Shown: positions 1 to 7,618 of the stretch, one piece after another | Layout: every line of letters starts with the position of its first letter | Position numbering within the stretch: the stretch's first letter is position 1 | Source of the DNA: Candidatus Puniceispirillum marinum IMCC1322 | GTDB taxonomy: Bacteria; Pseudomonadota; Alphaproteobacteria; Puniceispirillales; Puniceispirillaceae | Direction of reading: 5' to 3' | Length of the DNA stretch: 64,000 bases | Assembly: GCF_000024465.1 (NCBI RefSeq) | Contig: NC_014010.1 | Span: 1,054,001-1,118,000, forward strand | Notes under the pieces: model-generated | Database searches by the model: none | Told to the model about the DNA's origin: nothing | The model's input: the letters and a program-made list of their open reading frames with translations, nothing else | Made by a program: the position numbers and the translations under genes

Positions 1-831
1 AATGTCATGGCTGATGATATTGGTTCCCGCATAGGACGCCACGACTGGTAGTCTATGTCTTTCCACGAACTCTTGGACTGTTTTTTTTGTTTCCTTATCG
101 CTGCTTGCACCGCCACCTAATAAAACAAGAGGTCGTCTCGAAGATTGTAGCAACGCTTCAAAATGAGATAGACTGTCAGCGTTTACTTGAAACTCGTTTG
201 AAACTTTCGCAAAGATACATGCCTGTAATTTTTCTGCAACGATTTTGAGTTTATCACGTGTTTGAGCAGATACAAGCTGATGCTGTACGTCTTGAGGCAC
301 ATCCAACCATACCGGCCCTTTCCTGCCCGTATTCGCAATAACGAACGCGTCAAGGAAACTATCAAACAGTTCGGCTTCGCTCTTTACGGTCTTCGCAAAC
401 TTGGTCACAGATGACATGTTTTCAATGATGTCATGCTCTTGAATGCCATAACATCTGACATAAATGTCGTTAACTTCATTTAGATGTTCGCTACATGTCG
501 CTATTGGCACATTTCCAGATATGACCACCAAAGGAACAGAATCTTGCCAAGCGTTTACGACAGGCGTCAAACAGTTCGTTCCGCCACATCCTGTTGTGGG
601 ATTTACCACTGCAAAAAATTTCGTTAAGCGGCTTTCCGCAAGCGCGCCATAGGCTGCCCCTTGCTCATGATGGTAGCTAATGTATTTAATCTCAGAATTT
701 CTGATAAAGGCATCATTTAAGCCTGCGGCCCCGCCGCCCATCAAGCCGTGAACATTTTTAATGCTTATCGCATGCAGAAATGCGGCAATCCAATCTGCGA
801 CGTTCATGTTGGAATTAGCATCTTCATACAT
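1..831 (-). CDS. ThDP-dependent acetolactate-synthase-like enzyme, N-terminal part (runs off left edge)
   Basis: An open frame runs from ATG at 831 to base 1 without a stop (277 codons), so the gene is cut by the window. Translation gives the N-terminal pyrimidine-binding domain of ThDP enzymes: HHEQGAAYGALAES with the Glu that contacts the ThDP ring, then a TGCGGTN...AWQDSVPLVVISG stretch matching the usual GPG-TN...DSVPLV pattern. The start of the central domain follows (RRPLVLLGGGAS). GAAGAAAAAGAA just upstream could be a ribosome binding site; an in-frame stop lies at 853-855 and GTG at 847-849 is an alternative start. Relatives include IlvB and the carboligases of polysaccharide clusters (YerE type). 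The substrate cannot be decided from this half. Confidence 0.8.
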   Translation of the reverse strand, partial: MYEDANSNMNVADWIAAFLHAISIKNVHGLMGGGAAGLNDAFIRNSEIKYISYHHEQGAAYGALAESRLTKFFAVVNPTTGCGGTNCLTPVVNAWQDSVPLVVISGNVPIATCSEHLNEVNDIYVRCYGIQEHDIIENMSSVTKFAKTVKSEAELFDSFLDAFVIANTGRKGPVWLDVPQDVQHQLVSAQTRDKLKIVAEKLQACIFAKVSNEFQVNADSLSHFEALLQSSRRPLVLLGGGASSDKETKKTVQEFVERHRLPVVASYAGTNIISHDI

Positions 832-855
832 TTCTTTTTCTTCCAGCACGAACTA

Positions 856-1367
856 AAAAAAACAAATCATAATAAAATTTTACCTGTTTTAACCACGAAT
901 GCAGTCAGGAAAAAGACGAATTGATTTTAATTGCATCCTAAAGATTTCCCCTAAATTGGTCAAGACAGACAAGAAGAGTAGTTCTATTTTATCAAAGGCG
1001 TCAATTAGATGTGTTATACGCCTTGTAAAAGGATCTGCTCTTCGCTTTTTACTCTATTTTACAAAACTTGTTGTATCTTTTCTGTGCTACCTTAGTAAAA
1101 CCAGAAACAACAATCCTACATCGTGCTATTTTCTTGACGCACAATGGGTTAGTTTCCTGGCTCATATTCATATTTGGCAGATCCTCTCTCATTACAATCA
1201 ACACCCAAACAGGGACATAACTGACATAAAATATGCTATCTTTGAGGCTATGTTCAGATTGAGAAAAGCGCAACACATTCAGCAGTGATTAACAATAAAT
1301 ATTCTTGAATGCTAAAAACACCTCAAAGTAATTTCGAGACACTATAATATATTGATAATATTGAGAT
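856..1367. other. about 500 bases without a convincing gene
   Basis: AT-rich sequence between the ThDP-enzyme gene and the tRNA-Met fragment. A 129-codon frame on + (899-1288) and a 75-codon frame on - (1049-1276) overlap each other, show no recognisable motif and have no clear ribosome binding site. The last 50 bases (about 1318-1367) resemble the sequence just inside the right end of the island (21450-21503). Confidence 0.5.
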
Positions 1368-1415
1368 AAATGGTAGCGGAGGAGGGACTCGAACCCCCGA
1401 CACGCGGATTATGAT
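1368..1415 (-). repeat. attachment-site copy: 3' fragment of tRNA-Met
   Basis: 48 bases identical to 21504-21551. Read on the minus strand they are the tRNA-Met sequence from the anticodon loop (ATCATAA) through the T arm to CCA. The 5' half of the tRNA is missing (AAAACTAC follows on +), so this is a non-functional att copy marking the left end of the island. Confidence 0.9.
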
Positions 1416-1469
1416 AAAACTACTTCAACTTTTCATATTTTATTTGAGTTGTTTACAAGCACATAAATT

Positions 1470-1491
1470 AGGTGTGTTAAAAAGTGTGTAA
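1470..1491. repeat. putative integrase arm sites, left end
   Basis: AGGTGTGTTA and AAAGTGTGTAA lie in tandem 55 to 76 bases inside the left att copy. Close copies (AAAGTGTGTAA and AGGTGTGTAA, 21423-21444) lie at the right end between the integrase gene and tRNA-Met. Short repeats at both ends of a tyrosine-recombinase element usually bind the N-terminal domain of the integrase; that role is inferred. Confidence 0.55.
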
Positions 1492-1498
1492 TGGAAAA

Positions 1499-1541
1499 TG
1501 GTTGCGGGGCAGGATTTGAACCTGCGACCTTCAGGCTATGA
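1499..1541 (-). repeat. degenerate 3' fragment of an initiator tRNA-fMet gene
   Basis: On the minus strand the bases read from the anticodon loop (CTCATAG) through CCTGAAGGTCGCAGG, the T loop TTCAAAT and CCTGC to GCAACCA, which is the 3' end of an initiator tRNA. One C is missing from the acceptor strand and one anticodon-loop base differs from the usual sequence, so it is not a working tRNA half. It lies 313 bases upstream of the integrase gene at 1855, consistent with an attachment site of that second integrase. No second copy was seen in the window. Confidence 0.7.
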
Positions 1542-1854
1542 GTTGAACCCGACCCATTGTTTTTGTGGTACTTCCAAACACTAAAACCCCCTCACCTTTT
1601 CGCTAACCTTTTGATATCTGGCCGCAATCCGAATCCAGAAAGCAAATCCTGTCACTCTTGGTTTCGCCAGCTTTCGCAGGAACATTCGCTTCATTTAGTG
1701 CATTTTTAGTGCACGGTATTTATCGCCATACGCAGCAGTTCTCATTAGCCATTTTGTTTGCGCACCACTACACCAACGCATTGATATTACTTGATAATAT
1801 ACGGATTCCACGCAACCCTACGCGCACTGCAATTCTAGCCCGTGTAGGTCGCCC
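1542..1854. other. leader region of the first integrase
   Basis: 313 bases between the tRNA-fMet fragment and the integrase start. A 69-codon frame (1658-1867) overlaps the integrase start and shows no motif. The region probably contains the integrase promoter and arm sites, but none can be assigned with confidence. Confidence 0.4.
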
Positions 1855-3267
1855 ATGCCCAAATTAACAAAAACCGTCATCGAAAAAGCCACCGCAAAAG
1901 ATAAGCCTTATTTTCTTTTCGATGACCAACTGGCGGGATTTTGCGCTCGTATCACACCCGGTGGCAAAAAGACCTATTACGTCCAATACATGGTCTACAA
2001 AAAGATTAAACGCGTTGCCATCGGCGCGCATGGCATTTTCACAACTGAGCGGGCTCGTAATCAAGCGACCATCATGCTTGGTGAAATCAAGGCTGGCGCA
2101 GATCCCCAAAAAGAGAAATCAACCAAACGCAAAGAGCTCTTCGTCAGGGACTTGGCAGAGCGCTACATGGAAGAACACGTCATCCCTCATTGCAAGCCTT
2201 CCACTGCTAAGGGCTACAGGCGTTACCTAGATAAACACCTGATTCCGTTTTTCGGAGATATGAAAATCAAAGACGTGCAACGATCCGACGTGGCCGAGTT
2301 TCACCATTCATTACGGCGAACGCCGTATGAAGCAAACCATGGCCTTGAGATTATATCCAAGATGTTCAATCTCGCTGAAATGTGGGGCTTGCGTGACGAC
2401 CACACCAATCCACGGCGTCATATCAAAAAATATCCATCAAAGGCCAGAGAGCGCTATCTGAGTGAGGAAGAGGTAAAACGCCTCAGCGCCGTCCTGGATG
2501 AAATCAAACAGTACCCAGACGAAAACCTTGCTGCCGTCTATTGCATTCAGTTGCTTCTGCTCACCGGCTGCCGCCTTGGTGAAATCCGCTCCCTCAAGTG
2601 GGATTATGTCGACCGCAAAATGCAGGTGCTGAAATTGCCGGATTCAAAGACAGGAGCAAAATACGTCTATGTGGGCAACACCGTTATGAACCTACTCGAT
2701 GAAGTCCATGCGCACCCAGCACGACCAGTAGACAACCCTTATGTAATTTGGGGGCTAATAGAAGGTAGCCACCTGGACAATGTCCAAAAGCCGTGGCGGC
2801 GGTTCAGAAAGATGGCCGGAATTGAAGATGTCCGCATCCATGACCTGCGGCACAGCTTTGCCTCCTTCGCCGTCAGTAAGGGGATGAGCCTCGCAGTGAT
2901 CGGTCGGCTTCTAGGCCATACTCAGGTTCAAACCACCGCACGCTACGCTCACTTGATGGCAGCCCCTATGACGGAAGCAGCAAGCTCCGTCACTGACGTG
3001 CTTGGTGACCTCATGAATATAAACACCAAGCCAATGTCGTCACAAAAGCCAGAACGCCAAGCAGGCAATACCATCCCTGGCACCAAGGTGACGGCTCCGA
3101 CATACCTAACCTCTAATCAGGCAGCAAAGTATCTGAATGTGGCTCCTCGCCTGATGGAAAACTGGCGCTGGCGCAAAGTCGGGCCCAAATTCGTCAAGGT
3201 CGGTAACCGGGTACGTTATGACATGGTTGATTTGAAGTCCTTCATCTCATCAAGCGCGCCATGCTGA
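1855..3267 (+). CDS. P4-type tyrosine recombinase with C-terminal excisionase-like HTH
   Basis: 470 residues. Residues 1-90 form the arm-binding DUF4102-type domain (MPKLTKTVIEKA...LFDDQLAGFCARITPGGKKTY). Residues 95-195 form the SAM-like core-binding domain. The catalytic domain shows R240 (LTGCRLGEIRSLKW), H329-x-x-R332 (HDLRHSFASF), H355 (LLGHTQ) and the nucleophile Y364 (ARYAHL). After a linker, residues 417-465 form a second DNA-binding unit (YLTSNQAAKYLNV...WRWRKVGPKFVKVGNRVRY) of the helix-turn-helix type seen in excisionases. P4-type integrases usually end near residue 400, so this tail is extra. It probably moved the element whose att site is the tRNA-fMet fragment upstream. Confidence 0.9.
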   Translation: MPKLTKTVIEKATAKDKPYFLFDDQLAGFCARITPGGKKTYYVQYMVYKKIKRVAIGAHGIFTTERARNQATIMLGEIKAGADPQKEKSTKRKELFVRDLAERYMEEHVIPHCKPSTAKGYRRYLDKHLIPFFGDMKIKDVQRSDVAEFHHSLRRTPYEANHGLEIISKMFNLAEMWGLRDDHTNPRRHIKKYPSKARERYLSEEEVKRLSAVLDEIKQYPDENLAAVYCIQLLLLTGCRLGEIRSLKWDYVDRKMQVLKLPDSKTGAKYVYVGNTVMNLLDEVHAHPARPVDNPYVIWGLIEGSHLDNVQKPWRRFRKMAGIEDVRIHDLRHSFASFAVSKGMSLAVIGRLLGHTQVQTTARYAHLMAAPMTEAASSVTDVLGDLMNINTKPMSSQKPERQAGNTIPGTKVTAPTYLTSNQAAKYLNVAPRLMENWRWRKVGPKFVKVGNRVRYDMVDLKSFISSSAPC

Positions 3268-3400
3268 TGGTCGCCAGTTTCCTGCGGACATCAAAAAATG
3301 TAACCGCTGTTGAAGCCGGCCAACTGGACGAAGCGATTGCCTGCCAAAAGTCGCGGTGCATTCGGTGTGAACTCTAGGCCAATCGTATCATATCACAATA

Positions 3401-3856
3401 TCATTTCGACCTAGACGTTTTGGCCTTTGGGTGGCTCTCGGTCAGGCATTTCGAGTGGTCCGTCAATACATCAATAATACGGCACTCGGCGACCTTACCG
3501 CCGCAGCATTCATGGACCATTCTCTTCAACTCCCGCTCCATAGAGCGCAGGCGGCCCAATCTTTCCTGAACACCTTTGAGGTGCGCCTGTGCAATGGCGT
3601 CCACCTGTTCACACGACTGGTTGGGTTTGTCGGAAAATGACAGCAACTGGCGGATATCGCCCAGGCTGAACCCCAATTCGCGGCTGTGTCGGATGAAAAT
3701 CAGGCGCGAGGCCTGACCTTCGGAGTAGATGCGGCGATTGCCGCTGGTGCGTCTGGTTTCAGGTAGAAGACCGATTTTCTCGTAATGCCGAATGATTTGA
3801 ACCGTGCACCCAGCCCGCTCAGCTAATTCACCTATAGAGATGTCTTTTGCGGCCAT
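3401..3856 (-). CDS. MerR-family metal-responsive regulator (ZntR/CadR-like)
   Basis: 151 residues from ATG at 3856 (a TTG one codon upstream is possible). The N-terminus is a MerR winged helix-turn-helix (ISIGELAERAGCTVQIIRHYEKIGLL), followed by the dimerisation helix. Candidate metal ligands are the Cys in NQSCEQV at the start of that helix and the ECCGGKVAEC cluster near the C-terminus, an arrangement typical of regulators of Zn, Cd or Pb. It is divergent from the CDF-type exporter gene. The shared intergenic region contains a long palindrome in a promoter with a 19-bp spacer, the classical MerR target. It probably activates the exporter and perhaps the downstream run of genes. Confidence 0.9.
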   Translation of the reverse strand: MAAKDISIGELAERAGCTVQIIRHYEKIGLLPETRRTSGNRRIYSEGQASRLIFIRHSRELGFSLGDIRQLLSFSDKPNQSCEQVDAIAQAHLKGVQERLGRLRSMERELKRMVHECCGGKVAECRIIDVLTDHSKCLTESHPKAKTSRSK

Positions 3857-3869
3857 CAAACTTTTCCTC

Positions 3870-3900
3870 TTGCACCTACAATGATTGTAGGTGGTAGCAT
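3870..3900 (+). promoter_or_regulatory. MerR-type operator/promoter for the metal cassette
   Basis: A perfect 21-bp palindrome (3873-3893, half-site CACCTACAAT, one central base) lies between a -35-like TTGCAC (3870-3875) and a -10-like TAGCAT (3895-3900). The 19-bp spacer is the over-long spacing that MerR proteins correct by untwisting DNA. It faces the exporter gene that starts at 3973. Confidence 0.75.
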
Positions 3901-3972
3901 ATAAAAGCTGGCGTTTGCAAATCGTTATTTAGATTGGCAAGGGTCGTTATCGACCAATTTAAGGAACACACT

Positions 3973-4608
3973 ATGAGCTCTGGTTGCTGTGGACACGACG
4001 CCCAATTCGACGGCGTTTCAGATGCATTCAAACGTGCGTTGTGGATTGTCATCGCCATAAACGGGGCGATGTTCATTATTGAAATGACAGCAGGGGCGTT
4101 TGCCGGTTCCAAGGCGTTACAAGCGGATGCTCTCGATTTTCTGGGAGACACAACGACGTACGCGCTTAGTCTTTACGTCATCGGTATGTCCATGAGGGTT
4201 CGCGCAACGGCGGCACTTTTGAAGGGTTTCAGTCTTGCGGCTATGGGACTCTGGGTACTCGGATCAACCGTCTATCAAGTTCTCATCCTCGGCATTCCAT
4301 CCGCGACGGTCATGGGAGCCGTTGGCGTCCTGGCGCTCACGGCCAACTTGATTAGTGTCTTCTTGTTGATGCGATTTAAGGATGGTGATGCGAACGTCCG
4401 GTCCGTGTGGCTCTGCAGCCGAAACGACGCCATCGGCAATGTTGCCGTCATGGGGGCAGCGGCAGGAGTGTACTTCACGGGAACCGCATGGCCCGACCTT
4501 ATCGTCGCTGGATTGATGGCGGGATTGTTCTTTTGGTCGTCGGCTCAAATCATCACTCAGGCCATGAGGGAAAGGCAGCACGATCTTGTACATGCTCCGG
4601 GGAAGTGA
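3973..4608 (+). CDS. CDF-like cation transporter
   Basis: 211 residues from ATG at 3973, preceded by AAGGAAC; the frame stays open upstream but that start has no ribosome binding site. An N-terminal metal-binding-like SSGCCGHD is followed by about six membrane segments. Conserved acidic sites appear in the helices: DALDFLGD in the second segment and SRNDAIGN in the fifth, the positions where CDF carriers hold metal ligands. The C-terminal cytoplasmic domain of classic CzcD/FieF proteins is missing, giving a compact form. With the divergent MerR gene it forms a metal-induced efflux unit, probably for Zn, Cd or Co; the metal cannot be told from sequence alone. Confidence 0.85.
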   Translation: MSSGCCGHDAQFDGVSDAFKRALWIVIAINGAMFIIEMTAGAFAGSKALQADALDFLGDTTTYALSLYVIGMSMRVRATAALLKGFSLAAMGLWVLGSTVYQVLILGIPSATVMGAVGVLALTANLISVFLLMRFKDGDANVRSVWLCSRNDAIGNVAVMGAAAGVYFTGTAWPDLIVAGLMAGLFFWSSAQIITQAMRERQHDLVHAPGK

Positions 4609-4622
4609 GGAATTAGGAATTT

Positions 4623-5048
4623 ATGGAGACGGCAAAAATTCAAACAAATACCCTCTATATGGCTTGGCTGGTCGCGTTAGTGTCGACCCTCGGTGCATTA
4701 TTTATTGGGGAAATTATGGGACGGGTTCCTTGCGTATTGTGCTGGTATCAACGAATCGCAATGTTTCCCTTGGCGTTGATTCTGGGAATCGCCTGTCTCC
4801 GAACCGATATATCTGTACGTCTTTACGTTCTGCCCCTAGCATCCATCGGCGGGCTGATCGCTGTCTGGCATAGTCTGCTCTTCGCTGGTGTTATTCCTAC
4901 GCCGCTTCAACCGTGTGAGCGCGGCGGGCCATCATGCTCGGGTGCGGATCAGGTGTTATTTGGCGTCCTGCCGTTGCCATACCTATCACTCGCTGCCTTC
5001 GCCGCCATCATATTGTTGCTGACCATTCCATACAGAAAGAAAATCTAA
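4623..5048 (+). CDS. dsbB: DsbB-family disulfide bond formation protein
   Basis: 141 residues with four predicted membrane helices. Redox cysteine pairs are C37-V-L-C40 in the first periplasmic loop and C98...C105 in the second (QPCERGGPSC), as in DsbB/BdbC, which reoxidises a DsbA-type partner and passes electrons to quinone. The stop overlaps the start of the next gene as TAATG, so the two are probably translated together. The gene follows the exporter by 14 bases, in one run with the copper-handling genes. Confidence 0.88.
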   Translation: METAKIQTNTLYMAWLVALVSTLGALFIGEIMGRVPCVLCWYQRIAMFPLALILGIACLRTDISVRLYVLPLASIGGLIAVWHSLLFAGVIPTPLQPCERGGPSCSGADQVLFGVLPLPYLSLAAFAAIILLLTIPYRKKI

Positions 5049-5722
5049 TGAACCGTAAATCTGTTATTATCACGACCATTATTGCCGCGCTTGGCATGTT
5101 TGCAGTCGGAGCATTTCTTTATTCTCCCACACCTGAAAAAACGGCAACGGCAACGGCGATGCCTGCCTCAAATGAGGTACCGTTAATACGACCTCACTCG
5201 CCGGTGATTGGCTCAAGTGATGCGCCAGTGACTATTGTAGAATTTTTCGATCCTGCCTGCGAATCTTGCCGGGCCTTCCATCCTATCGTTAAAGAGATAT
5301 TGTCCAAGTTTCAGGGGAAGGTCCGTGTTGTACTCCGTTACGCAGCCTTTCATCCGCCATCTGAAGAGGCAATTCGGGTATTGGAAACCGCCCGCATCCA
5401 AGGAAAATTTGAAGCGGTTCTGGAGCGGCTGCTCGAAACACAGCCAAAGTGGGCACCGCATGGCCGAGAGCCTGTAAGCATATGGGAACTCATAAAGGAA
5501 ACAGGAATTGATGTCGAACGAGCCCGCCGAGACGCTAAACTACCAGGTATCGTTGCCGTTCTGAACCAGGACGCCGCCGATGTTAAAACCGTCGGAATAC
5601 GAGGGACACCCACGTTTTTCGTGAACGGTAAGCCGCTACCAGAATTCGGAGCCCAACAACTGCATGATCTTGTCAAAAGCGAGGTTGAGTTGTCAGAACG
5701 TTCATCAGAAGAAAAATCCTGA
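5048..5722 (+). CDS. DsbA/BdbD-like periplasmic thiol-disulfide oxidoreductase
   Basis: 224 residues. A signal anchor (about 4-24, SVIITTIIAALGMFAVGAFL) leads to a thioredoxin fold with active site C71-E-S-C74 after EFFDPA. A cis-proline motif GIRGTPTFFVNG lies near residue 190. The start overlaps the dsbB stop by one base (TAATG), so this is the likely partner of that DsbB. A dedicated pair next to SCO and PCuAC proteins suggests thiol control of copper-binding or cytochrome-oxidase assembly factors; that link is inferred. Confidence 0.88.
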   Translation: MNRKSVIITTIIAALGMFAVGAFLYSPTPEKTATATAMPASNEVPLIRPHSPVIGSSDAPVTIVEFFDPACESCRAFHPIVKEILSKFQGKVRVVLRYAAFHPPSEEAIRVLETARIQGKFEAVLERLLETQPKWAPHGREPVSIWELIKETGIDVERARRDAKLPGIVAVLNQDAADVKTVGIRGTPTFFVNGKPLPEFGAQQLHDLVKSEVELSERSSEEKS

Positions 5723-5800
5723 CCTGAGAATTAAAGCAAAAATTGTGCAGCACTCTAACAGCACTCTAATTGTGCGCAACTTGAGAAAAATGGCCCGCTT

Positions 5801-6493
5801 TTGGAAGATTTAAATAAAAATACCGGCACAGATGAGAGTGCAAAAGCGCCTGTGGCAGCGACCGAAGGGGTCGTTGTGCAAAGATTACGAGCGATCCGTT
5901 ACGCCAGTTGGGCGGTCGTACTCGTTATGACGCTCGCGTTCGCTGGGTACGCGGGTTGGCGCACATTGGGCCCCCAACCAGAGCCGCCAACAATTAATCA
6001 AGTCGGACAATCATTGATCAAAAGTGAGTTCGATCTGGTTGACCACCGTGGGGACCAAGTCTCGGCAGCAGACTACCGAGGGAAATGGCTGCTGGTGTTT
6101 TTTGGTTTCACAACCTGTCCTGATGTCTGCCCGACAGCACTGAACGAGATCGCCGAGGTAATGGAGAAGCTCGGCGCAAAAGCCGCGAAGGTGCAGCCAC
6201 TTTTCATCACCGTCGACCCCGAACGGGACACGCCAGAGCGAATGGCTGAATTCGTGGGTGCCTTCGATCCCCGAATTACCGGTTTGACGGGCACGCTTGA
6301 CCAGATCAAGGCGTCAACGAAGTCGTTCAAAGTGTATTACGCGAAAGCTGTTCAGAAGGAAGCCCCAGATGGTTACACGATGGAACACACGACTTACCTC
6401 TATCTCATTGATCCGAAAGGCCGCTTCGTAAGGCCCTACTCTTATAACGCGACAGTCAACGAGATTGCAGATGATTTACAGGCCAGATTATGA
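5801..6493 (+). CDS. SCO1/SenC family copper chaperone (first copy)
   Basis: 230 residues from TTG at 5801; no ATG is available upstream of the membrane anchor. An N-terminal membrane segment (about 34-52) precedes a thioredoxin-like domain with C106-PDV-C110 (FGFTTCPDVCPT), the VDPERDT signature and H196 (MEHTTYLYLID), the copper ligands of SCO proteins. SCO proteins deliver copper to the CuA site of cytochrome oxidase or act as thiol reductases. Just upstream, 5748-5769 is a perfect 11-bp tandem duplication. Confidence 0.87.
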   Translation: MEDLNKNTGTDESAKAPVAATEGVVVQRLRAIRYASWAVVLVMTLAFAGYAGWRTLGPQPEPPTINQVGQSLIKSEFDLVDHRGDQVSAADYRGKWLLVFFGFTTCPDVCPTALNEIAEVMEKLGAKAAKVQPLFITVDPERDTPERMAEFVGAFDPRITGLTGTLDQIKASTKSFKVYYAKAVQKEAPDGYTMEHTTYLYLIDPKGRFVRPYSYNATVNEIADDLQARL

Positions 6494-6506
6494 GGACAAA
6501 ACAATC

Positions 6507-6971
6507 GTGAAGTATTTTGCCATTTTCACCTTGGTGATAGCGACTATTGCCGGATCAGGTGCGAGTTTTGCTCAGGAAATATCGCGACTTGATGATCTGG
6601 TGATCGAGCGCCAGTGGGCGCGGGCATCGATCGGGACAAGACGCCCTGCAGCCGCCTATCTTTCAATCCGCAACAAGGGAACAGAGAATGACACCCTGCT
6701 TGAAGTGAGCACCCCATTGTCGGGAATGGCCGAGGTTCACACCATGAAAATGAAAAATGGCGTTATGAAAATGGGCCCTGCCGGCTCGGTTGAAATACCC
6801 GCCGGTGGCAAGGTGGTGCTGGCTCCTGGCGGGTTGCACATCATGATGATGAAGCTCAAAAAGGCTCTTATCAAAGGCAAAACCGTCGAAATTACGCTTT
6901 CGTTCGAACGTAGTGGCAAGATCACGGTAACAGCGCCCATTTACGGGCCTGGCGCGACTCGGCCCGAATGA
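6507..6971 (+). CDS. PCu(A)C periplasmic copper chaperone
   Basis: 154 residues from GTG at 6507, chosen because it places a signal peptide at the N-terminus (MKYFAIFTLVIATIAGSGASFAQ) and has GAGG 11 bases upstream. The family motif is present: H78-x-M80 (EVHTMKM), internal methionines in GVMKMGP, and H111-x-M113 (GGLHIMMM). PCuAC proteins bind Cu(I) in the periplasm and work with SCO proteins in loading CuA centres. It sits between two SCO genes and overlaps the next start as ATGA. Confidence 0.88.
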   Translation: MKYFAIFTLVIATIAGSGASFAQEISRLDDLVIERQWARASIGTRRPAAAYLSIRNKGTENDTLLEVSTPLSGMAEVHTMKMKNGVMKMGPAGSVEIPAGGKVVLAPGGLHIMMMKLKKALIKGKTVEITLSFERSGKITVTAPIYGPGATRPE

Positions 6972-7618
6972 TTCTTCACGCCACATATGGTCGGAAAATC
7001 GTGCTGTCCACGATAACCATTATTGTCGGCCTGTCGGCTGCCATCGGCGTTGGTTGGTGGCAGGTTGACGGGCCAGGCGCGGTTCGCCCATTGAGTAAAA
7101 TCAAGACGGTCATACCTTCAATCACAAGTATGTCGTTCAGTTTGACTGATCACGAAGGCAACGCGGTCGGGCCGGAAACCCTGATCGGCCGCCCGACGAT
7201 GGCGTTCTTCGGCTTCACCTACTGTCCCGATGTCTGCCCGACCACGCTCGCGGACATTTCGGGATGGCTCGACGATCTGGGAGACGAGGCCGACGAGATG
7301 AACGTGGTTTTCATCACGGTCGATCCCGAGCGCGACACTGTCGAAACGATGGCCGAATATGTCGGCTACTTCCATCCTGCGATCCGTGGCTGGACGGGAC
7401 CGGAAGAGCAGATCGCGCGCGTCGCGGACGGCTTCCGCGCCACCTACGAGCGGGTGCCGACGGGGAGCGGCGATTACACGATGAACCACACCGCGAGCGT
7501 CTTCTTGTTCGCAGCCTCTGGGCGGTTCGTCACCATGATCGACTATCACGAACCCAGAGAATTCGCGGTGCCGAAAATTCGCCGCGCGATGGAAGAAGAA
7601 ACGGAGGGGGCGACATGA
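6968..7618 (+). CDS. SCO1/SenC family copper chaperone (second copy)
   Basis: 216 residues; ATGA overlap with the PCuAC gene upstream and with the peptidase gene downstream. A membrane anchor (about 10-31) precedes C86-PDV-C90 (FGFTYCPDVCPT), VDPERDT and H174 (MNHTASVFLF). The sequence is clearly different from the first SCO copy, so this is not a recent duplication. By eye, GC rises sharply inside this gene, from about half before 7150 to well over 60% after it. Confidence 0.87.
   Translation: MILHATYGRKIVLSTITIIVGLSAAIGVGWWQVDGPGAVRPLSKIKTVIPSITSMSFSLTDHEGNAVGPETLIGRPTMAFFGFTYCPDVCPTTLADISGWLDDLGDEADEMNVVFITVDPERDTVETMAEYVGYFHPAIRGWTGPEEQIARVADGFRATYERVPTGSGDYTMNHTASVFLFAASGRFVTMIDYHEPREFAVPKIRRAMEEETEGAT

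Noticed and set aside
899-1288. 129-codon frame on +, with a 75-codon frame opposite
   Set aside because: No ribosome binding site, no motif, mutual overlap and low-complexity composition; likely chance frames in AT-rich DNA.
1658-1867. 69-codon frame upstream of the first integrase
   Set aside because: Overlaps the integrase start, no motif; its beginning only resembles a signal peptide by chance.
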